From: Clitopilus passeckerianus
Lineage: Eukaryota; Basidiomycota; Agaricomycetes; Agaricales; Entolomataceae
Assembly (NCBI GenBank): GCA_944990035.1
Contig: CALYLX010000152.1
Coordinates: forward strand, 496,001-560,000
Length of the DNA stretch: 64,000 nt
Reading direction: 5' to 3'
Below, one piece after another: positions 22,484 through 33,747 of the stretch. The notes under the pieces are model-generated. The model was not told where the DNA came from, did not search any database, and worked only from the letters and a program-made list of their open reading frames with translations. The translations under genes and the position numbers were made by a program. Every line of letters begins with the position of its first letter. The stretch's first letter is position 1.

Positions 22484-23645
22484 ATGCGTTTTCGAGCAAC
22501 AGTCGAGAATGTGCCAACTTTCTTCAGTAAGTCCGGTTCAAAATGTCATTTACGACGCGTTTATAACAGGTCTGCCCAGAGATCATCCAATCCATCGAGA
22601 AACTACAGAAAAAATGCATAATCAAGTTTGCGGAGACTAGTATGCATATAATCTGCAATAATGACGCGAACGAAGGTGGAATCCAAGTATGGTCGTGAGT
22701 AGCTTCCAACACAAGGATGGCCCATAGACTTCTAACAACCGGCGGCAGGCAAATCAAAGTCGACTCTCTTTTTGTGGGATATCGTATCCAGTCGAACTCT
22801 AACAATGAAATAACAATGCTGATACCGTCGGAAGCATTGCTTGCTGCCCTCAAATCTGCATCATCCTCTGCTTCATCTACCTATGAAACCGAGGAGGTTG
22901 TCATGAAGCTTGCGAAGAAGAATGGTCATGCTGTGTTGACTTTCGAGATTACTGGCCTTACACGCGTCGGAAGGAAAGTCAAGGTGTCCCACGACGTGAA
23001 GATCGAAGTTATGCGCCCCCAAGATGTCGCTAGGCTGAACGAGCCATTATGCCCTGAACCTGACGTGCGTTCATGACATTAGGATCATCCGTCAGGCAAG
23101 GCTCACCGACTGCTGCAGGTACATATTCTTCTGCCACCTCTTCAGAAGCTGAGGACAGTGGTGGAACGGCTCAGAATCATGTCTGACGTGCTAGCGATTC
23201 GAGCGAACAACAACGGCTGCCTACGGGTATCTATCAACACGGAGGCTGTAAAAGTTGATACCGAATGGCAGAACTGTGCCAACCCAAAGAGTAAGTCTGG
23301 CCTATCTTGCCCTTACTTCCGAACATCTAGATTGATTGAAATCTCAATTAGCTGCTTCCCATTCCGGCGACCAGGACGAGGAACCAAGGGACCCTAATCA
23401 GCTCTTCACCGTGCTGGTTTCGCTCCGTAGTTTCTTAAAATTCCTCAACAGCCATGTGGTATCAACAACTACGATTGCTTGTGAGTGTACCTGGCCTCCC
23501 CACCGGACTCTTTTGGATGCGCTAACCTATTCTAGGTATTTGCCAACACCATTGTATGATACTGTACGTGTATATCGGAGATGTAGCAGACGCAGGTGGA
23601 GTCTTGACCTTTTACATCCCTGCTATCATCGACAATGAGGGATGA
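22484..23645 (+). CDS. HUS1: HUS1 checkpoint clamp subunit, 294 aa
   Basis: Six exons join in frame: 22484-22526, 22580-22694, 22749-23064, 23119-23290, 23352-23480 and 23536-23645. Hus1 forms the PCNA-like 9-1-1 ring with Rad9 and Rad1, loaded at damaged DNA to activate the ATR-type checkpoint kinase. Recognition rests on the start MRFRATVEN, the segment QSIEKLQKKCIIKF, VDSLFVGYRIQSNSNNEI, HDVKIEVMRP, and the ending VYIGDVADAGGVLTFYIPA. Length is normal for the family. The first exon ends after 43 bases, so ORF-only gene finders would miss the true start. Confidence 0.93.
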
Positions 23646-23965
23646 GCAGAGTCGATATAAATCTCCTATCTCCCCATTGGTGTCCTCGACCCTATCGCAT
23701 CCCCCTTCGATAATACTTGGCCAACGTTTGTGTATAATTTCTCCGTAATTGAAATTTCTTGAAGTCTCCTTGTCGAAGGTACCGGCCATAAGGCCATAAC
23801 CCATGTAGGCTACCGCTGTAGCGCGTTCATGAAAGGTGCCTTATGAGTCAGGTACTTCGTCGAATGGCATCCCAGCAGATCCTCCCACATCATACCGATG
23901 TATCTAAACTTCGCTCCCTGAGACCGAGTTGACGAAAGGACCGAGAGTGCCGCTCACCACTGATC
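23646..23965. other. Convergent spacer between HUS1 and PIG-X
   Basis: Both genes end here. Nothing else is recognised in about 320 bases. Confidence 0.5.
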
Positions 23966-24748
23966 TCATTCGTCTTTCTCCCCTTGCTTTCTTGCTCCCA
24001 TCCTCCTGGCGGCCGAGAGAAAGGTGTGCGAGAGGTACAGAAAGCAGATAATGATTGTCAATGCAGTGCCTGCCTCCACGTATGCTATATCCGACGGATT
24101 GCCGACGGGTACTCGGATGCTGAAGGTGGAAATACTTCCGGTAAGCGCACGCGCGGCCATGGGCATGGGCAATAGCGTCATCCCTCTTGCATCGAAGAGC
24201 GAAGAGACCTCGGTTGGTAAGTGTGGGTTCGCATCCTGGGAAGAGGTCGACCTTGGGCCGGAGGAACCTATTCCGAGAAGTCACTTCGTTAGCCCCTAAA
24301 GGATGCTTGAAAAGAAAAGGCGATAGCGCAGCAGCTCACCTGAGTTTGGGCATGCGATAAAACCGGTTGGACAGTCTACCCGCGCGCTGTGGTATCCAGG
24401 GGAAGAATACTTTGCCAGCTCCTCGTAGCGAAGGTGAATTGGCAGGTGAAGATCGACCTTGCGAGCCTCATGGGGAACGTGAATATCCAACATTACTGTG
24501 GAATTCTCAGGCGGCATGGCCATAGTTGGGAGCTCCAAGTTAGAGGGCCCCCAGTGTCTGAAAGTATAGAATTCTTCGTAATTTGCGAGTTCATAAGGAT
24601 CCACGAATGCCAGAGGAGGAAGGACCAAGAAAGCGTTTGCGGAGCAACCAGAATCTAGATGGGTTTGAATTTCTTCCACAGGCACAGATATGCGCAACGT
24701 TGGGTGAAAGCTTTCTGCAGATTTCACTGAGCATTCTAGGGTGTCCAT
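23966..24748 (-). CDS. PIGX: PIG-X/PBN1-like subunit of GPI mannosyltransferase I, 236 aa
   Basis: Two exons join in frame: 24748-24340 and 24267-23966. PIG-X stabilises the catalytic PIG-M subunit, which adds the first mannose to the GPI anchor in the ER. Signature features: an N-terminal lumenal domain with FHPTLRISV, the VPHEARKVDLHLPIHLRY motif, VDCPTGFIACP, then a single C-terminal membrane helix (ALTIIICFLYLSHTFL) and a basic tail ending QGEKDE. I chose the ATG at 24748, giving MDTLECS. The frame is open to an ATG at 24913, but the extra residues do not look like a signal peptide and are unlike the family. Confidence 0.8.
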
Positions 24749-25109
24749 TTTATGGTCCGGCGCTTGAACCCAGTTCAAGTTTGAAGGCTTGATGGGCTGG
24801 AATGACAGAGGCTCCGCCGGTGGCGGTGCCAGAACCAAAGGCTTTGAACGCAAACAAAGCAAAGCTAAGCAACCCTCTCCCGATCTTGACCAACAGTCAT
24901 CTTCTACCGCCACTGTATGTATTCTTCCTCATTCAGTAGAATTCCTTTCTGAACGTCGAAGTTCTTGGCTGTGGGTAGCAGGGGCTCATCATTAGGAAGT
25001 ATATTAAATACTCTGCCATAACTCTGACAATTAGTAACGTAGAAAGCACGAATATCATCTTCGATGTTGCAAGTAGCACATAGAGGATCAGCAAAACACC
25101 AACGCTCAG
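24749..25109. other. Spacer upstream of PIG-X
   Basis: It holds the PIG-X promoter, or an alternative 5' coding extension to 24913, and the 3' flank of the isochorismatase-like gene. Confidence 0.5.
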
Positions 25110-25715
25110 CTACCGCCCGGTGAAGATCCCAGGAAGATCCTTCATGTCCAGCACATGGACTCCTGCATCATCCATCTCCTGCTCTACCTCCGATTCGATG
25201 CGATTTGCTGGAATGATTCCCCCACCATGAAGGACCTCGATCCGATTCCGTGTCGCGTGTCCGCCCCTGATCAAAAGCACCTCATTGCCGCGTGCCAGCG
25301 CAGCCAGGCAGGTGTCCCGAACTGAATAATCACTGTGGAACCCTGCGATGACAATCTCGACGCAGGAGGGTATCATTTCAGCTAAGCATGTCCCAACGAA
25401 TGCATTATTCTTCATTTTGTCGACGACGAATTCCCTGTCGGTCGGAGGGAAGATGAGTTGCCACCCCACTGAGCCTGGTTCGTCGGGATCGCCAGTTGCA
25501 CCTGTATTGCGCACGTGGACGATAAGAGGCGGAGGTTTGGCATTCCTGGCTTGCTTCAGGATGCGTTCGATGTTGCTTCTCACATGAGGAGAGGACTCGA
25601 CTCCCATGTCTAGGTCTGAAAGCATTGCCGCTTGGATGTCCAGCAGGAGGAGAACTCTCCCCGAAGCTGTAGCAATATCAGATGCAGTCTTGCGATCGAT
25701 ATGTGAGGGGGCCAT
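25110..25715 (-). CDS. Isochorismatase-fold cysteine-hydrolase family protein lacking the catalytic Cys, 201 aa
   Basis: This is a single intronless exon. The alpha/beta fold of isochorismatase/nicotinamidase-like hydrolases is clear: VLLLLDIQ with the acid Asp26, PLIVHVRN, VVDKMKNNAF with the general Lys100, and the usual nucleophile loop near residue 125. In that loop the sequence is AGFHSDYSVRDTC, so the position normally held by Cys (as in ...YCV...TC) is Ser131. The nearby Cys136 is the second, structural Cys of the motif. The protein may be a pseudoenzyme, a Ser-dependent variant, or may use another residue. The lack of introns sets it apart from its neighbours and would fit retrocopying or transfer, but codon use looks ordinary by eye. 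Confidence 0.88.
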   Translation of the reverse strand: MAPSHIDRKTASDIATASGRVLLLLDIQAAMLSDLDMGVESSPHVRSNIERILKQARNAKPPPLIVHVRNTGATGDPDEPGSVGWQLIFPPTDREFVVDKMKNNAFVGTCLAEMIPSCVEIVIAGFHSDYSVRDTCLAALARGNEVLLIRGGHATRNRIEVLHGGGIIPANRIESEVEQEMDDAGVHVLDMKDLPGIFTGR

Positions 25716-26916
25716 GCGGTTTGGATGGTGCTGTTAGGATTATTAGATGATGGACCTAGTGGTGGATGAGCACAGAACGATGTTCTGCTAAAAGTCAAGA
25801 AGGGGAGAAATGCAGGGGGAAGAGCTCCCAAACCAAAAAGCAAAATTTCAGATAGCGAAATCGGGATGAAGCTCCAGACTTGCGGTTTGCAGGAGGATCA
25901 GGAGTGAAAAGCAGCCAGGTTTTCGAAAGCGGATCAGCTCTCCGCTAAGTATTTGAGCAGCCACGTGGAAGGACACAGAGTTCATGTGCCAATATTTGAC
26001 AGGCCTGGACCTGATGGCATCAATTATTCGTGCAGCAAGCTATTGGTTCCCTGGCCTCACTGGAAGGTGTTCGAGGCTGTGAGGACGATTGCGACCCAGA
26101 ACCAGGAAATAGAGACCTCGACAGAGCTAGAACAAAGGAAAGCGAATCGAAAACCGGGTCATGAGTCAGATCCTACATAATTGCCGAAACGCATTAAAGT
26201 CGATTGACTGATGGTGAATACCGCAGATGGAAAAATATGACAGTTGCCACCAATAAACGTGCGGAAAGAAATGACGCACTTAAGTTGGTGCAGAAAGCGG
26301 CCGATCGATAAGGATCTCCGCCTTCCGTTCGGAAAAGGTCTGCAAAAATAATGGATCCATAGATGAATTGCGAGCGGTATGAGGGGAGCTTTGCCGAGAA
26401 TTATTCTGAGACACGCGGATTAGAAGGAAAAAGAACAAAGCAGGGGCCAGTGTAGACTTTGAATTAGTAGGTGGCTGTTTAATTAATTTGTGTGAATATC
26501 GAATCACATTCACAGGCCAACTCCATTTCGACCACAATTTGCCTCGTTGACTTGTGCTTTGAATCGGTGCCTACATTCATACGTTATTGCTGCTTCTGTA
26601 GACTTGACCCTCAGAGGTCAGCGCAAATCCTAGGTGGCTCTGGAAGAAGTGGTGTTCAGGACAGCTGGACGTAGACGTGGACATCGTTGAAATTCAGAAA
26701 CTCAATGTGCAGGGTTTATATTCGAAGAATTAGTCCCCCAATTCTGTTTTTATTCCGGCCCTCTCTCTATATACTGTGATGTCATTCCACCCGCCCAGAA
26801 GACGGGGTGACGTCGGGCACGAGGTAAAGTACAGAGGATTTGCCGCATGAAACGTGAAGGTCATGCGGGGGTTCAGCATCAAACTCAGCGAAAGAATTCG
26901 AGGGACTAACATTGAG
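25716..26916. other. Intergenic, nothing recognised
   Basis: This stretch is 1.2 kb long. Short open frames on both strands show no known domain or consistent exon chain. Confidence 0.5.
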
Positions 26917-28053
26917 TTAAGCTTTGCATTCTTTCTTATGCCGAGGCCAATCTAAGTTCTGGCATTGTCTCCCCACGCCAGGCTGACAGTACTTCGTATT
27001 CTTGCATCTTCCGCACTGCAATAACTTGGCGTCCGCTCTGCCACAAAGGTTACAGCATGCATCACCTTTTGCAGCTCTCCGCTTATCCTCTTTGGCCAGG
27101 GCTGCGGTAAGGCCCGGATCCCTCCCACTCTCGACGATTTTACGAACAGTCCAGCCATCGCTATCCGTGATGTCGACATTTCCGCCATGAGAGAGGAACC
27201 ACTCAAAAGCAATCCTTGCTCGTCCAAGCATTTCTTGGTCCGTTCTTGTCCAGATTTGAGCAATTTCTTGAGCAACGATGCATCCGTACCTATTCCGGTG
27301 GTTCACATCACCCCCGGCATCGTACAGCATCTGCGCGTACTCGAGGTCGAAAGCGGGTTTCGTGCTGAACGCATGAGACAAAGCTGTAGTTCCAGAGAGA
27401 TCAGCTCTGTCTACAGGAACCCTGGCTTCGTCAATGAGGTACCGTGCCATGACGAGATACTGCTGTCTCTGAGTAGCGTGGATGATCATGAAGAGACCCA
27501 GGAGGTTGTAAATGGGGACTTTTGTCGGGCCCCATCGCATGTCATACAGCTCCTTGACAGCGCCTGCGTGGGCCTTCGCACGTTCGTCTTCACTCTCAGG
27601 TTCCTGCCCTCCGCATTGAATCATGATGCGAAGTTCGAAGTCGGTCTGAAGGATCTCTACTGGTACGCCCTTGTAAAGCAGCCTTCCGTATTCGTCTAAG
27701 TCGCGAGAGGGTTCCATGCATTCAGAGGTGCAGTAGGTTCGCAGCCTCTGAGACTCCATCCCTTTCAGTATGTCATTGCTCTTCATCAGTTCAGAGAGAG
27801 ATCTGTGGGAGCTCAATGAGCGAGCGGACCATGATGTGAAGTTTGTGCAGTTATAGGTACCGTCCTTGATTAGGATTGTCGTGCGCTCGTGTGATGACAT
27901 CCATAGCTGCTCTAAGTCTGGTATCCATGGCAGATTCTGGGGCTGTCTCAGCAGTGGTCGTTGGGAAAGTGGAGATTGTTGTTGGCAAGAAACTCTGAAG
28001 AGACGTGCTGCCAGATCAGTGCTGGTGCAGGCGTGCAAATCTATTGGAGTCAC
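26917..28053 (-). CDS. Ankyrin-like repeat and MYND zinc-finger protein, 378 aa
   Basis: One long exon. The middle holds ankyrin-like helices (ARYLIDEARVPVDRADLSG, then AQMLYDAGGDVNHRNRYG, then FEWFLSHGGNVDITDSDGWT). The last 45 residues form a MYND finger: CNLCG, LQCGRCKNTKYC, RQCQNLDWPRHKKEC. MYND fingers bind short proline-rich peptides, so an adaptor role is likely. Between YC and the next ligand Cys there are more residues than usual (QPGVGRQ instead of about three), which may weaken the second zinc site. This combination is expanded in mushrooms. A short upstream exon is possible, because an acceptor-like TTTTGCAG lies just before the ATG. Confidence 0.8.
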   Translation of the reverse strand: MTPIDLHACTSTDLAARLFRVSCQQQSPLSQRPLLRQPQNLPWIPDLEQLWMSSHERTTILIKDGTYNCTNFTSWSARSLSSHRSLSELMKSNDILKGMESQRLRTYCTSECMEPSRDLDEYGRLLYKGVPVEILQTDFELRIMIQCGGQEPESEDERAKAHAGAVKELYDMRWGPTKVPIYNLLGLFMIIHATQRQQYLVMARYLIDEARVPVDRADLSGTTALSHAFSTKPAFDLEYAQMLYDAGGDVNHRNRYGCIVAQEIAQIWTRTDQEMLGRARIAFEWFLSHGGNVDITDSDGWTVRKIVESGRDPGLTAALAKEDKRRAAKGDACCNLCGRADAKLLQCGRCKNTKYCQPGVGRQCQNLDWPRHKKECKA

Positions 28054-28339
28054 GTGGACGCGTTTTGCTGCAAAATCCCAATCTGATATCGCTTACGGCT
28101 CAGAGTTGCTTCAGCCATACCTGAGTCGTCTAGGAATCGCTAGTAGCTGTCGCTAAGACGGATAAAGAATCGGACGGCGTATTTTACAAGTCGATATTGA
28201 AGCATGGGTGCTGAACCGAGGACTTTGCGAGCCAGAAAACCATAGATTGATCGCCAAGACCACTTCTACAATCGATTTGCGAGCCAACGCGAAAGCAAGT
28301 CTAATAATCGACTAATAATACACATCCTGACAAAAACAA

Positions 28340-29231
28340 TTATGATGATACAAGTTCCTTAAATTCACCGCTGTCTATCATCTCTTGGACGATGTCTAGG
28401 CCGCCGACCAGTTCACCCTTGACAATCAGCTGAGGGAAGGTTGGCCAGTCGTTTAGCACCTTAAGGCCTAAGAAAAAAAGTGAGAAAAATATAGCATGAA
28501 ATGAGGATATACTCGCCTTGGCGAACATTCTCATCCTGAAGAATATCAAAGGACGAGAACTCTACGCTGTTATCCCTCAGCAACCCGACGATCTTGCGCG
28601 AGAATCCGCATCGAGGCGCATCGGGGTTGCCCTTCATAAAAAGAACGACAGTAGACTGATTCATCAGTTTTTTCATTCTCGCGTTGAGTTCCTCTTCAGT
28701 CTCCTCCTTCTCTGGGAGATCCATTGTAAGCGCAACTTCTGAAGGGGCAGCGGGAGCTTTGTCAGTCTTGGACTGTGGCGGTTGGTGCCCAGGCGATCTG
28801 CCATAGGTATCGACAGTTTTAGTGAGCTTGGCGGCGTCCGCTCCTATTATTTTATCCAGAAGTGTATGCCCCTGCGACACTATCAGCAAAAGATGAGGGA
28901 AGAAGAAGAACTTTGCTGACCCGAAGAAGGATGAACATGGGAACTGACTCCACATCGAACGACTCCGTGATTTCCTCCTGTCCTTCGGCTTCAACCTGTA
29001 CGCTTCTTTCAAACGACCATTTTCCTTTTCAGAAGAAAGACGCCATACGTTCAAGAAGAGCAGCGAAGGGTATTTCTTGGCCAGCTCGGCCACTACCTCG
29101 TTCATTTGCTTGCATGGCTCCGCAAAATCCGCCCAGAAAGTTATCAGCGAGATGCGGTTCAAGTCTTTAGATAGCAAAGTCTGGAAGTGTTCAGATGAGG
29201 TGATATCGACGAGATTCTGTTCCGCCGCCAT
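28340..29231 (-). CDS. GRX4: Monothiol glutaredoxin with N-terminal thioredoxin domain (Grx3/4 type), 246 aa
   Basis: Four exons join in frame: 29231-29049, 28995-28921, 28871-28517 and 28467-28340. These cytosolic/nuclear proteins bind a [2Fe-2S] cluster with glutathione and control iron regulation and iron trafficking. The thioredoxin-like domain has WADFAEPC at residues 33-40 (single Cys instead of CxxC). The glutaredoxin domain has the hallmark CGFS near residues 174-177, then [30 protein letters not shown] and [13 protein letters not shown]. The last intron appears to use a GC donor (G|GCGAGT), the only way to reach the conserved QGLKV junction in frame. Confidence 0.93.
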
Positions 29232-30542
29232 TAGATTGAGACGAGTTCCTCGAGGATGTAGAAAATGATGAGTAAGACGCAATCAGCTACTGCCAGCAAA
29301 GCCGTTATCGGATAAGATTTCACAAAGATGTCGTAATCGGGTTCCGGATCTATCCGGTTATACAGACCTTACCCGACACGCGCCGGGCTTGCTGGACGCG
29401 TTCGAATCCCTGAGCTTGCCCTGAATGTTTGAACGCCCAGAAAGTGAAGCAAGTTACCGCATTGCTTTTGGAAGAAGTATAATAGATATGGTCCCGAATG
29501 GTACCGGTCGGATTTAACGCAGCTTATACTTCGAGCGTCAACTACTTCGTCGAAGGACGAAAAGCCTCTGAGTTTAGCAGCTAGGTACAGTATCATCAGA
29601 AAGTCCAACGTCAGAAATATCCAATATCCGTAGTGCTTGAGAGACACAAAGGAGGTTTGTCTCCGGACACTCATAGGCTCTTAGTAAAATTCCCTTCGGC
29701 CTGGGTGGATCACTACCTTCTTTGGCAAAAAAAACTTGAAGAGAAAGTTGGTTACCAGGTACTCGAAATTAGCGCTAGACCTTCTAAGGTCTCATTGCAT
29801 GACGAAGTCCCCCCGATGACGGTCGGCTATTCGACACCTTCAACCGTGTGGACAAGGAGATCCTGGTTACTGGGATCGCTAGCTGGCAGTTTGGCAGGCA
29901 ACTAAAGTTCATCCCGAGTTCAACCCAGGGTCATTGCGTCCCTTTCACTTCCTTGGCTAACTAAGACCGCCAAAGGCTGAGAACTTCTGCCTTATTTGGC
30001 ATCAGGGCGTTGGCCAGACTCAACCGCGTTTTTTGAATTTGAAGGAAGGATTTCTTCCACGAGAATGTTCTCAGAATCGTACCAAGCACAGGGTAGAATA
30101 AATCCGTTTGTCTTCATGGTTCGGAATTGAGTTGGTGGACGTAATTGAGCGTTTCCCTCGGGCTCGACCTCCACTCTGGGCGTAGTTAAGAGGCTGAGAT
30201 CACCGGGCCGCTATTCCATCCGCCGGTTGCAGATATCTCGGTCGTCAAGCGTCGTAAAACTCAATTCACCCTAAAGGTGACGTCGAGTCGACCAACTGCA
30301 TCCGCTTGATAGGGGCCTTAAGATATCCAGGTTATCCACGGCAGGCAAGGCGAATGTATTGAGGGTTCGGTTTGGCTCAGAGATCTCATGGCAGCGTGGT
30401 CGCAAAGAATAGAATAAGACCTCCAGAGGACGAATGTATTTCCTTTCCCACCCGATGCAATTCTAAATGGCCACGTTATGACATCGGCTGGTATATTACT
30501 GCTGAACTAATTACCATTGCTCTGAACCGTGTCTTCTCAAGC
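29232..30542. other. Intergenic between GRX4 and KU70, nothing recognised
   Basis: This 1.3 kb holds the GRX4 promoter and the KU70 3' flank. A GTTCGAATCCC string near 29400 resembles a tRNA B box but has no matching arms. Confidence 0.5.
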
Positions 30543-33486
30543 TTAATGAGCGGAGAGCCAGTCAGTAGCCCGGTCCACGAGATCATCCTTGCGCCCCGAG
30601 ACGGAGAGCCCCTTCGACTTGAGGAAGGCCTGGAGGTGGAGATAAGCGACAGACCAAATATCGAGAAACACAGTCCCACCTTGAGTTCAGGGACTCGTAA
30701 CTTTAGCGAACACGGCGAGAGATCAGGTGGAGTCACAAGGAGTACAGAATCAGCCAGACTCACTTTGCCGAGATCTCCTCCCTCATACAAACTCCGGACT
30801 TCAACATCGTCCACACTGTCGGGCTCAGCCTCCTGATGCTCGTCATCAGAGATAACGCGTTCGTTTGGATTTACTGTGACTACTAACCGCCTTGCGTTTA
30901 GTTCCCGCTGCAGCCTTTGAAGGCTTCTCTGGAGCGGCATCCACCACATCCGCATTTTCGTCTCTCATGAGGGCATCCTTCCACGCCTCCATCAGAGCAC
31001 CTGCTCGCTATGCCGTAAATGGGGGGTTACTAAACAAACGACGACTAAACAAGAAAATCTTGAGGTACCTTGTGTATCATCTCCTCTTTCGGCAGCGTCA
31101 AGTCCTCGAAAGCATCTGGATCAAACTCCTCTCGGAAAGCGCTTGCCTCGAGCTGAGCATTATGATATGCCAGCGCTATGTGCAAAAAGCACGTGAAATA
31201 ACCTTTTCAGAAAATCCATCCCGCCCATGAGGATATTTCTTACCAGGGTTTGGATGAGAGTCAGGCGGATAAGCTCCGTTCTTAATGGATAGTTTGTCTA
31301 TCCAGGCACGGGCTGCATCCTTGAGCTCGTCCGATGCTGCGTGAATTAGCCTTGGAAAGTATGGGGCTTACGTTGAGTACATACCTCGGGCACCCTTGTC
31401 GACGCCAGCACTGCGGACATCGTCGGCGAACGGTAAAGGGACGAGGTGGAAGCCGGGCGGGTCAACCATGAACCCCGAATCGTCGGTTTTCTCTTCCTGA
31501 ATTAGGGGGGAGCCACATGTGGACGACTAAATGTTATTTTGTAAATCACCAACCTGTGGTAATAGAGCGCAAAATGTCGGCGATGCATTACGCCTAGTTA
31601 GGGCGAGCACAAGACCAATTTTCTTCTTCTTAACCAACGATTTGAGGAGGGCATTAAAGGTACGCTTGCTGCCTGAGAAAGTCTGTAGGAATAGTTAGTG
31701 ATCTTCCTGTGAAGAAACACGCGTCATCCGGACCATCTCGTCGGGATAGATGAACATTGAATGCTTAATGTTATCTTCGAACGCGAGCTCATTCTTGTCC
31801 TTGAAGCCCAAGAGCTTAATCCCTAACAAAGACGTCAACCACCTATCAGGGGCTCCTTCCGACACGCTTACCTGGTTGTAGCCCCAATGTCCTGAATGAT
31901 CGGATATCTTCAGCTGAATAGAAAGGCTAGTTACAAGTGAGACTTGGAATCTAGGCGAACCAACTCCGAACACACCTTCTGACCGACTTTCACTTGGCGA
32001 ATGCTGGTCACGCCTTCCTCGTCGGTCGGGTCCTCTTTCAGCGGGACACCGAGAGATCCGCCGTATACCGCATGCGAGGAGGGCACCTCGGCCTGTCTTG
32101 CCTTGGAGAATGTTAGATTGATAGAATGAGCATCAAGGGAGCCGTTGCTCTCACCTCGTCAACGTAAACCGTGCGGGACGACGCGACCTCCATTCTATCC
32201 CCAAGGTCAACGAAATACTTGTAGGAGCCTTTCTTCTGCTCCGTTATGAGGCCGTAACTAGAAAAGGGATCAGATTCGGCTCCAAAAGAGTGATGCACCA
32301 ACTAAGATTCACCCTTTAATTCCAATCGTGAAGCCCTCCCCTAATATAAGGGGTATGCTGAACTGAGCACGCTTTGGGACCTCCCGAAATCTCATCTGAG
32401 CGAGGAGGTCTTCGACACGAGCAATGGAGATGGACTCTGGTAAGACTGATGGGTTGGAAGCATCCATCTCATCCTCGTCTACGACATTGTTGGGAAGTAG
32501 TACAGACTGTGAAGCTATCAGGACATGTCTATAATTGAACGTGCACGCGCTTACGGAGTAGAATGTAGAAACATCGAAAGGCTTTTCGTCGGTCACGATG
32601 AAGAAAGGTTCGAGATTAACCCCAGCTTGAGAAAGATCCTATTCAAGGTTATTGACGTCTTGTTATTTGGGGAGGCACTTACGATCAGAGTAGTTCTTGC
32701 AGAGGTAATGAGTTGTTTGCTGCCAGCTCCGGGGTGTGGATTGTCCTCATCTGTAATAAGGAAGACTCGCTTTGTCGCAGTCCTGGGTGCACTGAAAGAG
32801 AGCCCATGAGAAGAAGGCTCATCTCGTGATATCATACTAACCTATCACGCATCACCCAGTTGCAGCTGGTAAATACATCACCCATTGGCACTCGTTTTCC
32901 TTGCAGCGGTGGAAACTCTTTCCGGATAGCAGTCGGATCCTCCCTGAAATCTGAGAAACGATTGCATTAGTATGATTCAAACGAGTGGGGCAACCATACC
33001 TTCAAGAAGCTGCATGATCTCTTTGACTTTAGGTGCACTGAGAGGAGCAATTTGCTGATAAATGAAGGTATTCTTCTTGATTTCGGAACCTTGCTCTCTC
33101 GTCAGCTCGCTTTTCCTAGTCTATAGTTTGTTAGGCACTATGATGGGATCACGAGTTTCTGGAAATACCGTATTAAAGAGTAAGATTCCAGCGGAGTCAT
33201 TGGGCCCAACAATAATCTTCTTCTTCTGTATCTGCATTGCGGCCTGTAATGCAGTGAACAGATGACATGTTTGGGCATCTTCGTAGTTTGGATCCTCCCG
33301 CAGTTCTTGCATTGACTCAGAACAGTCGATACAGAACAAAACAACATCTTTCTTCCCTTCAAACATCTGAAACATTCAGTCATTCTCTGTTGAAGGGTAT
33401 TTCAGACATCGTGAACCCACTGAAAGGTCCTGCAACTCTTCCTCCTCTTCCTCGTCGAGGGTGTTCCAATCATCATATGGCGGCAT
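30543..33486 (-). CDS. KU70: KU70 DNA end-binding subunit, 664 aa
   Basis: Nineteen exons join in frame: 33486-33421, 33366-33169, 33120-33000, 32950-32842, 32791-32683, 32638-32555, 32506-32313, 32257-32155, 32101-31976, 31926-31872, 31822-31721, 31672-31554, 31496-31385, 31336-31244, 31175-31069, 31007-30888, 30832-30764, 30700-30680 and 30629-30543. Ku70-Ku80 rings load on DNA ends, start non-homologous end joining and act at telomeres. Domains: von Willebrand-like alpha/beta (KDVVLFCIDCSESM), beta-barrel with LGLQPGIKLLGFK and MFIYPDE, bridge helices (GFHLVPLPFADDVR), and a C-terminal SAP domain (LRVPELKAFLKSKGLSV). Exon 18 is only 21 bases and encodes LRVPELK. The start MPPYDDWN is followed by a Glu run. 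Confidence 0.93.
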
Positions 33487-33747
33487 AGTCAGAGATTATG
33501 GTCTTCTGCTCAGATAAAGCAAAGTTTAGCCGTGTCAAACCCAGGCAGCCTCGATTGTGCAGTTGTTCCTGTTCAGCGGAAAGAAAGCACAAGAGTCAAT
33601 GACGGTCAGGCCACCGCCGGACGCGAACTTTGTGTCACTCCACGCGCCTGTCACACACATGACCCATGTCACGAGAGCGCCATCAATTTATGATTTCAGG
33701 CTTGACCTCCAACTTTCTGGCCAACTGATAAAGAGTTCAGGAATTTC
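33487..33747. promoter_or_regulatory. Divergent promoter of KU70 and PTPA
   Basis: 261 bases separate the two start codons on opposite strands. No TATA box is evident. A shared bidirectional promoter is likely. Confidence 0.55.

Noticed and set aside
24749..24913. 55-residue N-terminal extension of PIG-X
   Set aside because: Open frame but unlike the family; no signal peptide. Kept only as an alternative.
29380..29430. GCGTTCGAATCCC resembling a tRNA T arm
   Set aside because: No complementary T stem, D arm or acceptor stem.
30372..30955. Long open frames antisense to and within the KU70 3' region
   Set aside because: They cover introns and antisense of well-supported KU70 exons.
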